A stretch of DNA of 64,000 nt from Neocallimastix lanati (nom. inval.) (GCA_016946835.1 JACVTC010000065.1:953716-1017715); one strand, 5' to 3'; counted from the stretch's first letter, positions 44,057 through 59,049 are shown. The notes: generated by a model not told the origin, from the sequence alone. Translations and numbers: made by a program.

Positions 44057-45517
44057 GTAAACAAACCAACCACATGGAAGACAATGCTAATAATTGTTAT
44101 CATCATAATAGTAATAATATTAATAATAATAGTAACAATATTAATAATAATAGTAACAATATTAATAATAAATATAATAATAATAATAATATGAATAACC
44201 ATAATAAATCAATATCAAATTATCAACCTTTACATATTAATAAACCAATTGAAGTTCTTGCGCCAGCTGTCAGAAAACAAAAAGAAAAAAACGTAAGTTC
44301 CATTCCTTATAATAAAGAGAAATCCAATGATACATTAAAGAATAATCCGACGCCGATTCAAACAGCAGCTATGAGACATAACAACAAATATGATGCTTGT
44401 CTTAATGAAGGAAAAAAGGTGTATAACCAAAAGGATCAAAATATGGAAACTAATACTTTACCAATTGAAGATGTAATTATGATTAAAGATGATATTGAAG
44501 ATGGTATACCAAATAATGAAATTAATAAAAATAAGTCTACAAATACAGTAGATAAGAATACTACTGTAGATAAAAATAATAAAACTACCTCTAATAGTAA
44601 TCAAACCGAAAAATTGGAGTACTTAGATCCTTCAATTATAGCCGAGAAGAATATTAGAACGAGTAAAAGAACCAATTATGAATAAAGAATTAAAGATATT
44701 ATTGAAAATACAAAGAAATCTCCACCTTCGTTAAGTAACAACAAAGAATCTAAAGAAAAACATATTAAATTAATAGAACAATTTGATGATTATTTAATAC
44801 AAGATCTATTAAAAGAAGTTGCATCTACTGAAGTTATTACTAAATTAGGATACTTACTTGATCTATTCCTAAAATTCAGAACAGCATTTAGTAAAGCTTT
44901 GAAGCTTACTCCTAAAAGTAATGCTATTAATAATGTGATGACAATAGTTAATAAATTTAAAATAATTAAAATAAAAGGAAAAGTTGAAAATACCAATTGT
45001 GAGATATTTTTAGATACTTGCGCTAGTGTTAATGCTATTACAAGATCTGCTTTAGAAAAATATAATATAAACAAACCTGCCATAGGAAGAATCTCAGAAA
45101 CTATTTTTCAAGCTTGTTCAAACTCGACGATTGAATCCGAAATATATGAGCTAGAAATAACTATAAGAAACAAGACTTTCCAAGATTATTTTAGAGTAAT
45201 TGAAAAAGATGACCTTTTCGACATTCTAATTGGAGTTGATTCATTAAAGAAAAATAGGTTTGATATTAACCTAGTTAATGACTCATTATATTATATTAAT
45301 GAAGATAATACTTACAAGAAATTAGCTGACCTTTACTACGATATTAATCTGAAAAACCTAATTGACTCAGGAGAAGAAATTAATAAAGAAAACACAAATG
45401 CATCTACACCCTTACTACTTACTATAGTTATTCAGAATAAAGATAAACAATTAGAACAAACTATTAATGTTAAAGAAAATCTAATAAATGATATTATTAA
45501 TGCAATACCTAGTGAAC
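44030..45517 (+). pseudogene. Pol of element A, part 1: linker and protease
   Basis: The frame is -1 relative to gag and is entered at the slippery site. A low-complexity Asn-rich linker (about 44100-44190) leads to TAA at 44683-44685, after which the same frame continues without a gap in homology, so this is a nonsense change. The retroviral-type aspartic protease follows: FLDTCASVNAIT near 45007-45042, with a cysteine where D-T/S-G normally has glycine, and the second-half motif FDILIGVDSL. The frame is cut at 45518 by the solo LTR. Removing that insertion and one copy of its target duplication restores continuity with the part beginning at 46293. Confidence 0.85.
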
Positions 45518-46292
45518 TGTAAAGATTTAATAAAATCTTTAATAATTAATTATTACATAATTAATTAATGTAATAAAATTACATAAATTTATGATTTACG
45601 TATATGAAAATTAATTATAAATTTATGTAAACTTTTCATAAAGGAAAAATTATTATTTAAATAATTTTGGATAATAACTTAAATCTAAATAATTTATTTA
45701 AGTTAGTTAATTTAGTTTAGTTTATTTAAAATAGTTATTCTATTTAACTTAGTTAATTTAGTTTAGTTAGTTTAAAATACTTTAAAATTAATTTCGGAAT
45801 AGTTTTAAATAGTTAAAATTAGTTTAAATAGTTTACAAAAATAGTTTTGAATTGTAAATATATAAACATTAGTATTAATAATATTTATATAATAAATATA
45901 TAATAAATGAGTTGTTATTGAATTTAATTATTATTGTAAATAAGTTGAAAGTTTATTAAATTAATTATTGTTTAGTTTAGTTAATTATTATTTAATAAAA
46001 TTATTAATAAATATTTTGTTTATAAATAAATAGTAATATATGTAAATTAGATAGAAATAATATATTATAATGTAATAATGAAAAAATATAAATACATGTA
46101 AATTTCTATAATTAAATCGATGTATTAGTTATTGACTATATGATAGTTAATAACAAAAAAGAGATTTAATTTTTTTAATTAATAAAGATTATTTTATTTT
46201 AAAAAACGAATTTTTATTACGTGTTCTTTTTTATTTTGGTGTTAAAATTTGTTATTTGTAATCTGTTTCTGATAGAACTCTTTACAGTGAAC
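45512..46292 (+). mobile_element. Solo LTR inside pol of element A, with target duplication
   Basis: The 769-bp insert at 45518-46286 begins TGTAAAGA and ends TCTTTACA, an 8-bp perfect terminal inverted repeat with TG..CA ends. It is flanked by GTGAAC on both sides (45512-45517 and 46287-46292). It has no coding capacity. The host frame reads through when the insert and one duplication copy are removed, because 775 bases shift the frame by one. The LTR family differs from the three other LTRs in the window. Confidence 0.88.
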
Positions 46293-47614
46293 ATAAGAAC
46301 TCTATAAAAGAGCTATTCGAAATTTTTAAAGACATATTAGCTGTGAAGACTGATGACCTTGGAACTTCTAAATTATTACCACATAGAATTAATTTAATTT
46401 CAAATGCTAAACCAATAAAACTGAAAGCATATAAACTTTCTAAAGCTCAATCTATGGCTCTCAAAGAAATACTTACATTTTTAATCAATAATCGGTTGAT
46501 TGAACCATCTTTCTCTGCCTGGTCCTTTCCTGTTGTCTTAGTACCTAAAAAGAATAATAAAGATTGGAGAATGTGCGTTGATTACCGTAAATTAAACAAT
46601 ATAACAATTAAAGATTCATATTCATTACCTTTAATCGATGAAATTCTTTTGCAAATCGGAAATAATTCACAAATCCTGTCTACGATTGACCTTTTTTCAG
46701 GATACCACCAAATCCCAATGGCTCCCGAAGATAAAGAAAAGACTGCATTTACCACAATGTATGGCAATTACAACTTCAGAGTAATGCCATTTGGTTTATG
46801 TAACGCCCCAGCAACCTTTCAGAGAGAAATGAACAAAATATTTTTTGAATTAATCGGTGAATGTGTATTTATTTATATTGATGATATAGTTATATTTTCT
46901 AAAGATATAAATGAACATATTTTACACTTACGTCGTGTTTTTAAGATACTAAAAGACAATGGATTAAAAATTAATTTGGAAAAATGTTCATTCTTTAAAA
47001 AAGAAGTTTCACTACTTGGTCACAAGCTCTCGACAGATGATATTTCTCCTATTCCTGAAAAAGTAAAAACAATTGTTAATTGGTTACCACCTAAAAATAC
47101 TACACAACTTAAATCTTTTCTTGGTGCTATAGGATATTATCGCAAATTTATTAAAAATTTTGCTCAAATAGCAAAACCATTATTTTACCTTTTAAAGAAG
47201 AATTCGATATTTAACTTTTCCGAAGAGTGTATTAAAGCATTTGAAGAATTAAAAAATAAATTAATACAAGCACCTATATTAACTCCCCCAGATTTTTCTA
47301 AACCATTTATTATACGTACCGATGCTTCTAGAGATGGACTAGGAGGTGTTCTTCTACAACAAGATAAAAATAATCTTGAGGTTCCTATTTTTTATGAAAG
47401 TAGATCATTAAGTAAATCGGAAGAAAACTATAGTATTACTGACCTGGAAGGTAAAGCTGTCTTCCATTGTGTTCAGAAATTTAAACAATTTATCACTGGT
47501 AATTCTTTTATAACTATAGTTTATACTGACCATAAACCGCTTGTTGGTATATTTAATAATCATGAACCTACCAATAGTAGACATCTCAAATGGGTTACGG
47601 AATTATCCATTTGA
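46293..47614 (+). pseudogene. Pol of element A, part 2: reverse transcriptase and RNase H
   Basis: Open from the right edge of the solo LTR. The reverse transcriptase shows [26 protein letters not shown] and the active site YIDDIVIFS. The RNase H shows RTDASRDGLGGVLLQ and TDHKPL. The frame ends at TGA (47612-47614) after WVTELSI. The related sequence continues one base out of phase as LNVKVEYQEGRKN, so a single-base loss lies near 47605. Confidence 0.92.
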
Positions 47615-48708
47615 ATGTTAAAGTCGAATATCAAGAGGGGAGGAAGAATGTCATAGCTGATGCCCTGTCTAGATTGGAAACTTCTGATAAACCTAAAGAA
47701 ACAATAAATATTATATATAACAATAATAATGAAGTTGATAATAGTGATAATGGTATAAGTGATAATAATAATAATAATAGTAATAGTATTAATAAATTTA
47801 TAGAAGATTATATCAAAAAAAGAATAATAATTATTAATGGCAAAGAATATTATAAACAAGGCGATAAATTAAAGTACATAGTGAAAAGCATAGAAGAAAA
47901 ACTAACATTAATTGACCAAGCTCATCAAATTAGCCATGAAGGAGTATATAAAACATACAACAGACTAAAAAGAGATTATTATTGGAAAAATATGAAAAAG
48001 GATATTAATAATTATATTCGATGTTGTTACAAATGCCAAACATGTAAGCCACAAACATTAAATCAATTTCCAGAAGATAATGCCACTCCTCCAGGATACC
48101 CTTTCTCAAGAGTTGGACTCGATTTAATTGGACCCCTACCAGAAACTCCAAGAGGTAATAGATTTATAATTGTTCTAGTTGACTATTTAACCAAATGGGT
48201 AGAGGCTGAACCATTAGTAACATCGGAAGCAGATGACATGATAAACTTTTTAAAGAAAGTATTCTCAAGACATGGTATCCCTGAGATACTGGTAACAGAC
48301 AATGGTCCACAGTTCACCGCAGATAAAACAAAAGCATTCTTAGATCTACACGATGTATATGTTCACTATATTTCAACTTACTATCCAGCCTCGAATGGAG
48401 AAGTTGAAAACAGAAACAAAGAAATTGGGAAGTATCTACGAATCCTGGGAAAAAAAGATAAGCATTGGGATGAGACTTTATATAGTGCTTTATGGGCACT
48501 ACGTACTTGTAAAAGTGAAGTTACAAAACACAGTAGCTTCGAATTATTGTATGGAAGGAGGGATATACAACCTTTCGAATTATCCATTAATATTGAAAAG
48601 AAAAATGAATGGGAAAGTGATGAAGAGTACTGGCTCAGAAAATTTTTGATACATGATAAGTGGATAAAGGAAGCCAGATTATTTAATATTTTTATTTCCC
48701 ACAAATAA
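47615..48708 (+). pseudogene. Pol of element A, part 3: integrase, 3'-truncated
   Basis: The frame is open from about 47590 and picks up the RNase H/integrase linker (VIADALSRLE). It then carries the HHCC zinc domain (AHQISHEG, then CCYKCQTC) and the catalytic core with GLDLIGPL, VTDNGPQF and the glutamate in NGEVENRNKE. The C-terminal domain is missing. Homology with the integrase of element B ends at KEARLF, near 48688; the last codons to the stop at 48708 come from the LTR of element B. Confidence 0.88.
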
Positions 48709-49159
48709 AATCAAATCTTAATTGATTAATAATAAATATTAAATATATTATAGTTTTTAAATTTATTTTATATAAAATATAAGAATATTATATTAACATT
48801 CTTGATTAAAATAACTTTATTTTTCTGTAAAATCTTTTTAAATTTTGTTTGTTACTTTTCGTATATATTAAATAATTTAGTTTTAGTATATGAAAAATAA
48901 TATAAAATTATATAAACAAAATTTATTAAAATAAAAATACTTATGAATTAGTTAATTTAAATTAATATAAAATTTTAATTAATTAGTAATAGTAAATTAT
49001 TTTTTTTAAATATGATAATAAAATGTAGAAAGGCTTTACATATTTATTTTTTTTCAAAAAGTATAAATAAGTGAAGTTTTTCAATAATTAAAATGTAGAC
49101 AGAAAAATATTAAAAATAAATAATTAAATAAAAATTCTAATAAAACCCGAACCATAACA
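48688..49159 (+). repeat. Truncated 5' LTR of element B
   Basis: The 472-bp segment repeats at 63487-63969 with only a few differences, mostly small indels in A/T runs. Both copies end CCCGAACCATAACA. The left end abuts the integrase of element A, so about 350 bp of the LTR are missing. The short GATTATTTAATAT shared at both junctions may mark the deletion point. Confidence 0.85.
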
Positions 49160-49166
49160 TAATTTA

Positions 49167-49183
49167 TGGTGGAGATATCGGGG
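49167..49183 (+). promoter_or_regulatory. Primer-binding site of element B
   Basis: TGGTGGAGATATCGGGG follows the LTR end CCATAACA after 7 bases. Its first nine bases are identical to the site of element A. It marks the LTR at 48688-49159 as a 5' LTR. Confidence 0.7.
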
Positions 49184-50741
49184 AATATTAGAAAAATAAA
49201 ATTTAATATTATTTATTAATTAAATTATTTAACAAAGCCTTGGATATAGATTTCCGGGCTAAGTTTAACCTACATAGTAATTGGGCTAGTAGGCTCTGGA
49301 CTGCTGTATTTTATATTGAATACAGTAGCCGTGGTACCCGCGTGGCATGACGCCGTGAAGAGGCAAGCTGCACGTCAGACAGGGTATACTATCAGATTAT
49401 CCATAAGTTTTGTTAAATAATAATAATTAATAATTTAATATTAATATTAATAATAATAAAAGTTATCATAAAAAAAAAAAAAAAAAAAAAAAAAACTTTG
49501 GAAAACTTTAGTTTTTGTAGTAACTTTATTTAATTATAGATTATAGATAAAAAATAATAATAAAAAAAATAATAAAAAGTTAACAAATTTACGAAGTTAA
49601 TATTCGAGTAAGACAGTGTTAGCTTGCAGGATATTAATTTCATAAACTCTTATTTACAATTTTGCAAGGTTTTGTAGATTGTAAACGCGAGTATCTCAAG
49701 GAACAAATCCTTGACAATTAGGCAAATACGCCCTAGAACTATAAAACCTTCTCGCTGAAGGCAACTACACACTTCAACAGGTGATAGTTTGTTCACTCGC
49801 GCAGAAAATAAGAGGTGGGTCAGGTTCGATCCCTGATAAAACCCTGGTCATTCTTGCGAAGTGACGTTAAAATATATAGTTTTTTTTTTATTTTTATTTT
49901 AGGCTTTTATAAATTTGTTCGCCTATTATTATTATTATTATTTTTTTTTTTTTTTTTGCAATAAAATAAAAATATATATATATTTTTTCCTTTTATTAAA
50001 ATAATAAATATATCATTAATAAATTTTTTTTTTTAATAAATAATAAATTAAATTTTTCTTTAGTGTAGAACAAACTTTTTTTAAAAAAAAAAAAAAAAAA
50101 AAAATTTTTTTTTTTTAACCAATAGTATTATCATAGATATAGATTTATATATGTAAAAAAAATATATATATATATATATATTTTAATTAATGATAAATAT
50201 TAAAATAATAAGCAAAATTTTTTTTTTGTAGTACAAATTTTTAATTTTTTTTAAATAAGAATAAATTTTATTAATATAAAAAAAAAATTTATTTATAAAA
50301 AAACATAAAAAAATTACAATTTATTATTTAGAATTATTAATATAAAAAAAAAATTTATTTATAATTCTAAATAATAAATTGTAATTTTTTTATGTTTATC
50401 AGTTTATTTTATTTTTTTTTAATATATACTTGTACAATATATATATATAGAATATATAAAATTAGATTATTATTATTATTTTTCAAATAAGTGTATTATT
50501 TTTATGATTTTATATAATTAAATTTTCTTTTTATTGAAATTTTTATAATTGAATTTTTTTTTTTTTGTGTGTGTGTTAAATTTTCTATTATTCGTTATAT
50601 AATTAATTAAATTTTAATTAAAAAGAAAAATATAAATAAGCTGTCTTACAACTCTCTACGCGGGATAGTTGAACACCCACACATAATACTTTATTGTTTT
50701 GATCTTGTTGATACTGGGAAGGATACGTTATTATCTTCTTT
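49184..50741 (+). other. Leader of element B, left part, with structured segments
   Basis: There is no long reading frame. Two islands of balanced composition (about 49230-49420 and 49590-49870) contain strong hairpins and a tRNA-like T-arm, described under findings. They are separated by AT-rich DNA, including an A-run at 49470-49494. A third small island (50640-50741) precedes the chromovirus insertion point. The leader resumes at 57373 after the nested element. Roles in packaging, dimerisation or translation are possible but not shown. Confidence 0.5.
50301..50397. repeat. Perfect 37-bp inverted repeat
   Basis: The arms at 50301-50337 and 50361-50397 are exact reverse complements with a 23-bp centre. 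The sequence just left of the first arm also recurs as a direct repeat in the centre (ATATAAAAAAAAAATTTATT). It can form a long hairpin or cruciform. Confidence 0.93.
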
Positions 50742-50782
50742 ATTACTGTAACGAATCTTAAAAAAATTAGAAATTAGAATGC

Positions 50783-50835
50783 TGGCATAGTGGTTAGTCA
50801 CTATGACCTCAGCCTGAACCACTAGGGTTCGACTC
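50783..50835 (+). promoter_or_regulatory. tRNA-like A and B boxes in the chromovirus LTR
   Basis: TGGCATAGTGG (50783-50793) matches the Pol III A-box consensus. GGTTCGACTC (50826-50835) matches the B box in all but the final base. Their starts are 43 nt apart, as in a tRNA gene. The stems are degenerate, so this is a tRNA-derived or mimicking segment, not a tRNA gene. It is repeated in the 3' LTR at 56822-56874. Confidence 0.6.
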
Positions 50836-51088
50836 ACACCTTTACTAAAATTTTATATCATTTAAATTTTAAAGAATTTTTATACTTCATTTCTGTATTT
50901 GTTTCTGTAAAAATTAACAAAAGAAATTCTTAGAAATTAATAGAAACAAATCAGATAGAAATTCTATTTTAATTTATCTTTTATCATTATTTCTTTTAGA
51001 TTCTTTTTAACCGAAAACAATCAATTTTTATGAAACTTTTTAATGATTTTATGGTTTTAAATTTTTATGGATTTAAATTTTGAAAAAC

Positions 51089-51096
51089 TATAAATA
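51089..51096 (+). promoter_or_regulatory. TATA box of the chromovirus LTR
   Basis: TATAAATA followed by GGAGTG lies about 240 bp before the LTR end, the expected place for the Pol II promoter. Transcription would start roughly at 51115-51125. The same box is at 57128-57135 in the 3' LTR. Confidence 0.65.
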
Positions 51097-51380
51097 GGAG
51101 TGAATTTCGCAGCCAAAAAAAAAAAATAATATTCAAAAAATTGTGTTTTTATTAATTATTAAATTAATTAATAAGTAATTCGAAATATTACAATAATTAA
51201 TCTTTATAATTAATATTTTTAAATTTCTTAATTAATAAAACTATATTTTAAAAAACCAAATTACTTATTAATCAAAAAGTGCTTACCTATTGTGTTACAC
51301 TCTTTAAAACACGGATATTCCAATATTCGTTACAATAAAAACACCACTAAACTAAGCACAATACCTTTGCACTTTTACTC

Positions 51381-51580
51381 TTTTTGGAACCCCGTTAAGG
51401 AATCCCATTTTCTACTACTATTTTTGGAACCCCGTTAAGGAATCCCATTTACTACTATTCTTTTTTGAAACCCCGTTAAGGAATCCCATTCTCTACTACT
51501 CTTTTTGGAACCCCGTTAAGTAATCCCATTCTCTATTACTCTTTTTGGAACCCCGTTAAGGAATCCCATTTTCAACTATT
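51381..51580 (+). repeat. Five 40-bp tandem repeats in the chromovirus leader
   Basis: Five copies spaced 40, 41, 40 and 40 bp share the core GAACCCCGTTAAGGAATCCC (copy 4 reads AAGTAATCCC; copy 3 has GAAACCCC), preceded by a T-run and followed by CATTNNCTACTACT. They begin about 50 bp after the 5' LTR, in the transcribed leader upstream of gag-pol. The GC-bearing core contrasts with its A/T surroundings and is conserved better than the linkers. Confidence 0.93.
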
Positions 51581-51809
51581 TTTGAAACCACTTACCAAGA
51601 CTATAAATTTTTCTACCAAAATTCATGCATGAATTTATAAATTCAATCGGAACCCTTGAATTTTACTATATATTAAAATTATTAATATTTTCAATAATCC
51701 ATATAACCATCCTTGAAATTAAAATCATTTACATTGAAATTAAATATTTACTTCTTCTAATAATTAATTATATTGTATATTTATTATTCAATCAAAATCA
51801 ATAATTATA

Positions 51810-56472
<4,663 letters not shown>

Positions 56473-56785
56473 ATATAAATCATTTAATCAAAAATAAATT
56501 TTATTTCATCAAAGTACTATTAATCATTCTAACTTATGATTATTTTAAAAAAAAAAAAAAAAATTATTTTATATTATTCAAAAACATTTATTCTAGATAG
56601 TTTTATTTTTATACTTTATTTTTAAAACTTAAAATTCATGTAATTTTTATTATTCAATGTATTAATTAAATTATCACTCCTATAAGTATTTTAGTTATAG
56701 TTTATTATTATAAAAGTTAGAATTAGAAATAGTTTAGATTTAAAGCAAAAGATTCGTCTGGCATCCGAATCCTAGAGGAGGACCA

Positions 56786-57372
56786 TGTAACGAATCTTAA
56801 AAAAATTAGAAATTAGAATGCTGGCATAGTGGTTAGTCACTATGACCTCAGCCTGAACCACTAGGGTTCGACTCACACCTTTACTAAAATTTTATATCAT
56901 TTAAATTTTAAAGAATTTTTATACTTCATTTCTGTATTTGTTTCTGTAAAAATTAACAAAAGAAATTCTTAGAAATTAATAGAAACAAATCAGATAGAAA
57001 TTCTATTTTAATTTATCTTTTATCATTATTTCTTTTAGATTCTTTTTAACCGAAAACAATCAATTTTTATGAAACTTTTTAATGATTTTATGGTTTTAAA
57101 TTTTTATGGATTTAAATTTTGAAAAACTATAAATAGGAGTGAATTTCGCAGCCAAAAAAAAAAATAATATTCAAAAAATTGTGTTTTTATTAATTATTAA
57201 ATTAATTAATAAGTAATTCGAAATATTACAATAATTAATCTTTATAATTAATATTTTTAAATTTCTTAATTAATAAAACTATATTTTAAAAAACCAAATT
57301 ACTTATTAATCAAAAAGTGCTTACCTATTGTGTTACACTCTTTAAAACACGGATATTCCAATATTCGTTACA
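56786..57372 (+). repeat. 3' LTR of the chromovirus
   Basis: 587 bp, essentially identical to 50747-51334 with one A fewer in the run after GCAGCC. The 5-bp duplication ATTAC follows at 57373-57377. Confidence 0.97.
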
Positions 57373-58156
57373 ATTACTAACAATAAGTTAGCCAAATTAA
57401 AAAGAATTTAATATTGCTACCTTCTTTTTATTAAGTTTCTTAATAATTAACAATCGACATTATCAACTTATCAATAAAGAGCTAAGGGGACTTATTGTAA
57501 GAAGGGTTAACAAGCTATATATTTGATGGTTCAACACTATATAGTTTGGCTTGTATTTTAACTTTTTATTTAATATTTCATTAAATGTTATAACAAAGAA
57601 TTAATAGAATATTAAATATATACAAAAAAAAAAAAATAAAAATAAAAATAAAAATAAATATATATTATTATTATTATTTAAGTATTTATACAATTTGTTA
57701 TATGTTATATTAATTATTTTAATAACGGAAATAAATATATTAAATAAAATTAAATAAAGAAGTTATTACTACAAATAAATAAAAAAAAAAATTAAGATAT
57801 ACATATTCTGTGTATTAATGCTTAAGAGAATATAATAAATATTAAAATTCATAATAAAAAGCTTCAGATTTTCAAATTGCGTTTTTGAGTCTGAATTTTA
57901 ATTTTTTTTTTTTTGTTTCAGATTTTCGGAGAGTGTTTTCGAGTCTGAATTAATTCATTAGATTTTCAGAGAGAGATTCTGAGTCTGAATTATTATTGGA
58001 ATAAAGAATTGGATTGTCAGAGGGTTTTCTGAGTCCATAATTATATTATTATAAAACAAAGATAAATTTATTTTTTTTTGTTATTAAATATATTTTTAAA
58101 GTAAACATATTTTTAAATTGGATATCATAGCATTAATACCATTTTTAAATTTTCAA
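57373..58156 (+). other. Leader of element B, right part
   Basis: AT-rich leader sequence resuming after the nested chromovirus and ending at the gag ATG of B. No reading frame. It holds the hairpin array at 57864-58036. Confidence 0.6.
57864..58036 (+). repeat. Four tandem two-part hairpins before gag of element B
   Basis: Four related units (about 57864-57896, 57919-57951, 57959-57991 and 58010-58036) follow each other. Each has an outer stem (TTCAGA/TCTGAA or a compensated variant), a TTT or TTG on the left and a single G on the right, a 5-bp inner stem, and a 6-7 nt loop. Inner stems are TCAAA/TTTGA, TCGGA/TTCGA, TCAGA/TCTGA and TCAGA/TCTGA. The paired changes show that the RNA fold is kept. 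Confidence 0.8.
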
Positions 58157-59049
58157 ATGGCTGAAAATAAAATCAATTTTAAAGAATTAAAAAAGGAATT
58201 AAAAGATATCGAGAAAATTTCAAAGGAAAATCTCGATATCAAATCTTGGGAATCAGAAATCCGATTATGGATAAAACTTGAGGAAGTTACTGATCCCAAA
58301 ACGATTTTTACCGCCTGCTTACTCACGTCTACTGGAGAGCCTCGCGAAGTTATCCAGGATTTAATTGAAAGTTACAGTACCGATTCTGAATCAGAAAGTG
58401 AGGACGAAGAAGAAGAAGAATCTGATTCAGAAGAAAAGAAAAAAGATGAATATCCTTCCTTAAAGGAAATTGTAGAAGCAATAGAAACTTTTTATGGTCT
58501 TAAAGAAGACCAGAATATGTTACTCCGTGAGCATCGTGCTTTAAGAATTAAAAGAAATGAGCGAGTAAAAGACTTTAATACTCGTTTCCGATCCATATAT
58601 TTGAAATTAGATAAGAAAAGAAAGAAGCGAGTCAGTGTTCTTGATTATATTGATGCTCTTAGGAACAATGAAGAAGCTTGGAAAAGGGTCTCCCTTAAGG
58701 ATGACATTTCTTTAAATCGGGCGTTTGACATTGCCGAAAAGTTTGATAGAGTAATGAATTTGAGACCCTCAAAAGAGTACTCAACTGAAATTGTCAACCC
58801 AAGAATAAATATCAGGAATAATTATCAAAACAACAGAAAGGTAGTAAGAGAAAATTATGAAGTTAGAAGCCCAAAAGAAATAAAGATTACGAATTGGAGG
58901 ACTTAACAAAAAAAATGAAAAATCTTACCATTAAAGCCTGTTTTTATTGTAGCGATCCAGGACATTTGCAGTATAATTGTCCTAAGTTAAATGCAATTAT
59001 TCAAGAAAATAAGAAACGGTTATATAGTGGAAAATCTTTAAACCACTAA
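58157..59049 (+). pseudogene. Gag of element B, frameshifted
   Basis: The start ATG at 58157 (MAENKINFKELKKEL) follows the hairpin array. The frame runs to 58906, giving 249 residues with an acidic stretch (SESEDEEEEESDSE) and the Gag core (IKRNERVKDFNTRFRSIYLK). It stops after ITNWRT. The sequence then continues one base out of phase with a CCHC knuckle (CFYCSDPGHLQYNC) and ends KSLNH before TAA (59047-59049), exactly as in element A. A single-base loss near 58885-58895 explains the break. The slippery site for pol is at 59037-59043. Confidence 0.85.

Larger units (their letters stand above)
42063..48690 (+). mobile_element. Ty3/gypsy-type retrotransposon A, 3'-truncated
   Basis: A 5' LTR (42063-42618) is followed by a primer-binding site, gag, and then protease, reverse transcriptase, RNase H and integrase in Ty3/gypsy order. 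The element is no longer functional. Gag lacks a clean start, pol has a stop at 44683-44685, a solo LTR insertion at 45518-46286, and a net one-base shift near 47600-47614. The copy ends abruptly inside the integrase near 48688, where the LTR of element B begins. The missing integrase tail and 3' LTR suggest one deletion joining A to B. It shares its gag end, frameshift cassette and protease variant with B, so the two belong to one lineage. That lineage differs from the chromovirus at 50747-57372. Confidence 0.9.
50747..51334 (+). repeat. 5' LTR of the chromovirus
   Basis: 588 bp, starting TGTAACGAAT and ending ATTCGTTACA. It contains tRNA-like A and B boxes near its left end (50783-50835) and a TATA box at 51089-51096. 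The other copy lies at 56786-57372. Confidence 0.97.

Noticed and set aside
45518-46286. Spliceosomal intron in pol of element A
   Set aside because: A GT..AG pair can be chosen that keeps the frame, but TG..CA ends, an 8-bp terminal inverted repeat and a 6-bp target duplication fit an LTR insertion better.
49184-49870. Group II intron or hammerhead ribozyme in the B leader
   Set aside because: No domain V motif, CTGATGA or GAAA hammerhead core could be found.
51335-51352. Primer-binding site of the chromovirus
   Set aside because: The bases after the 5' LTR do not begin with TGG and show no clear tRNA or self-priming complementarity, so no site is called.
51381-51580. CRISPR array
   Set aside because: The 40-bp units are contiguous degenerate tandem repeats in a eukaryotic retrotransposon leader, without unique spacers or cas genes.
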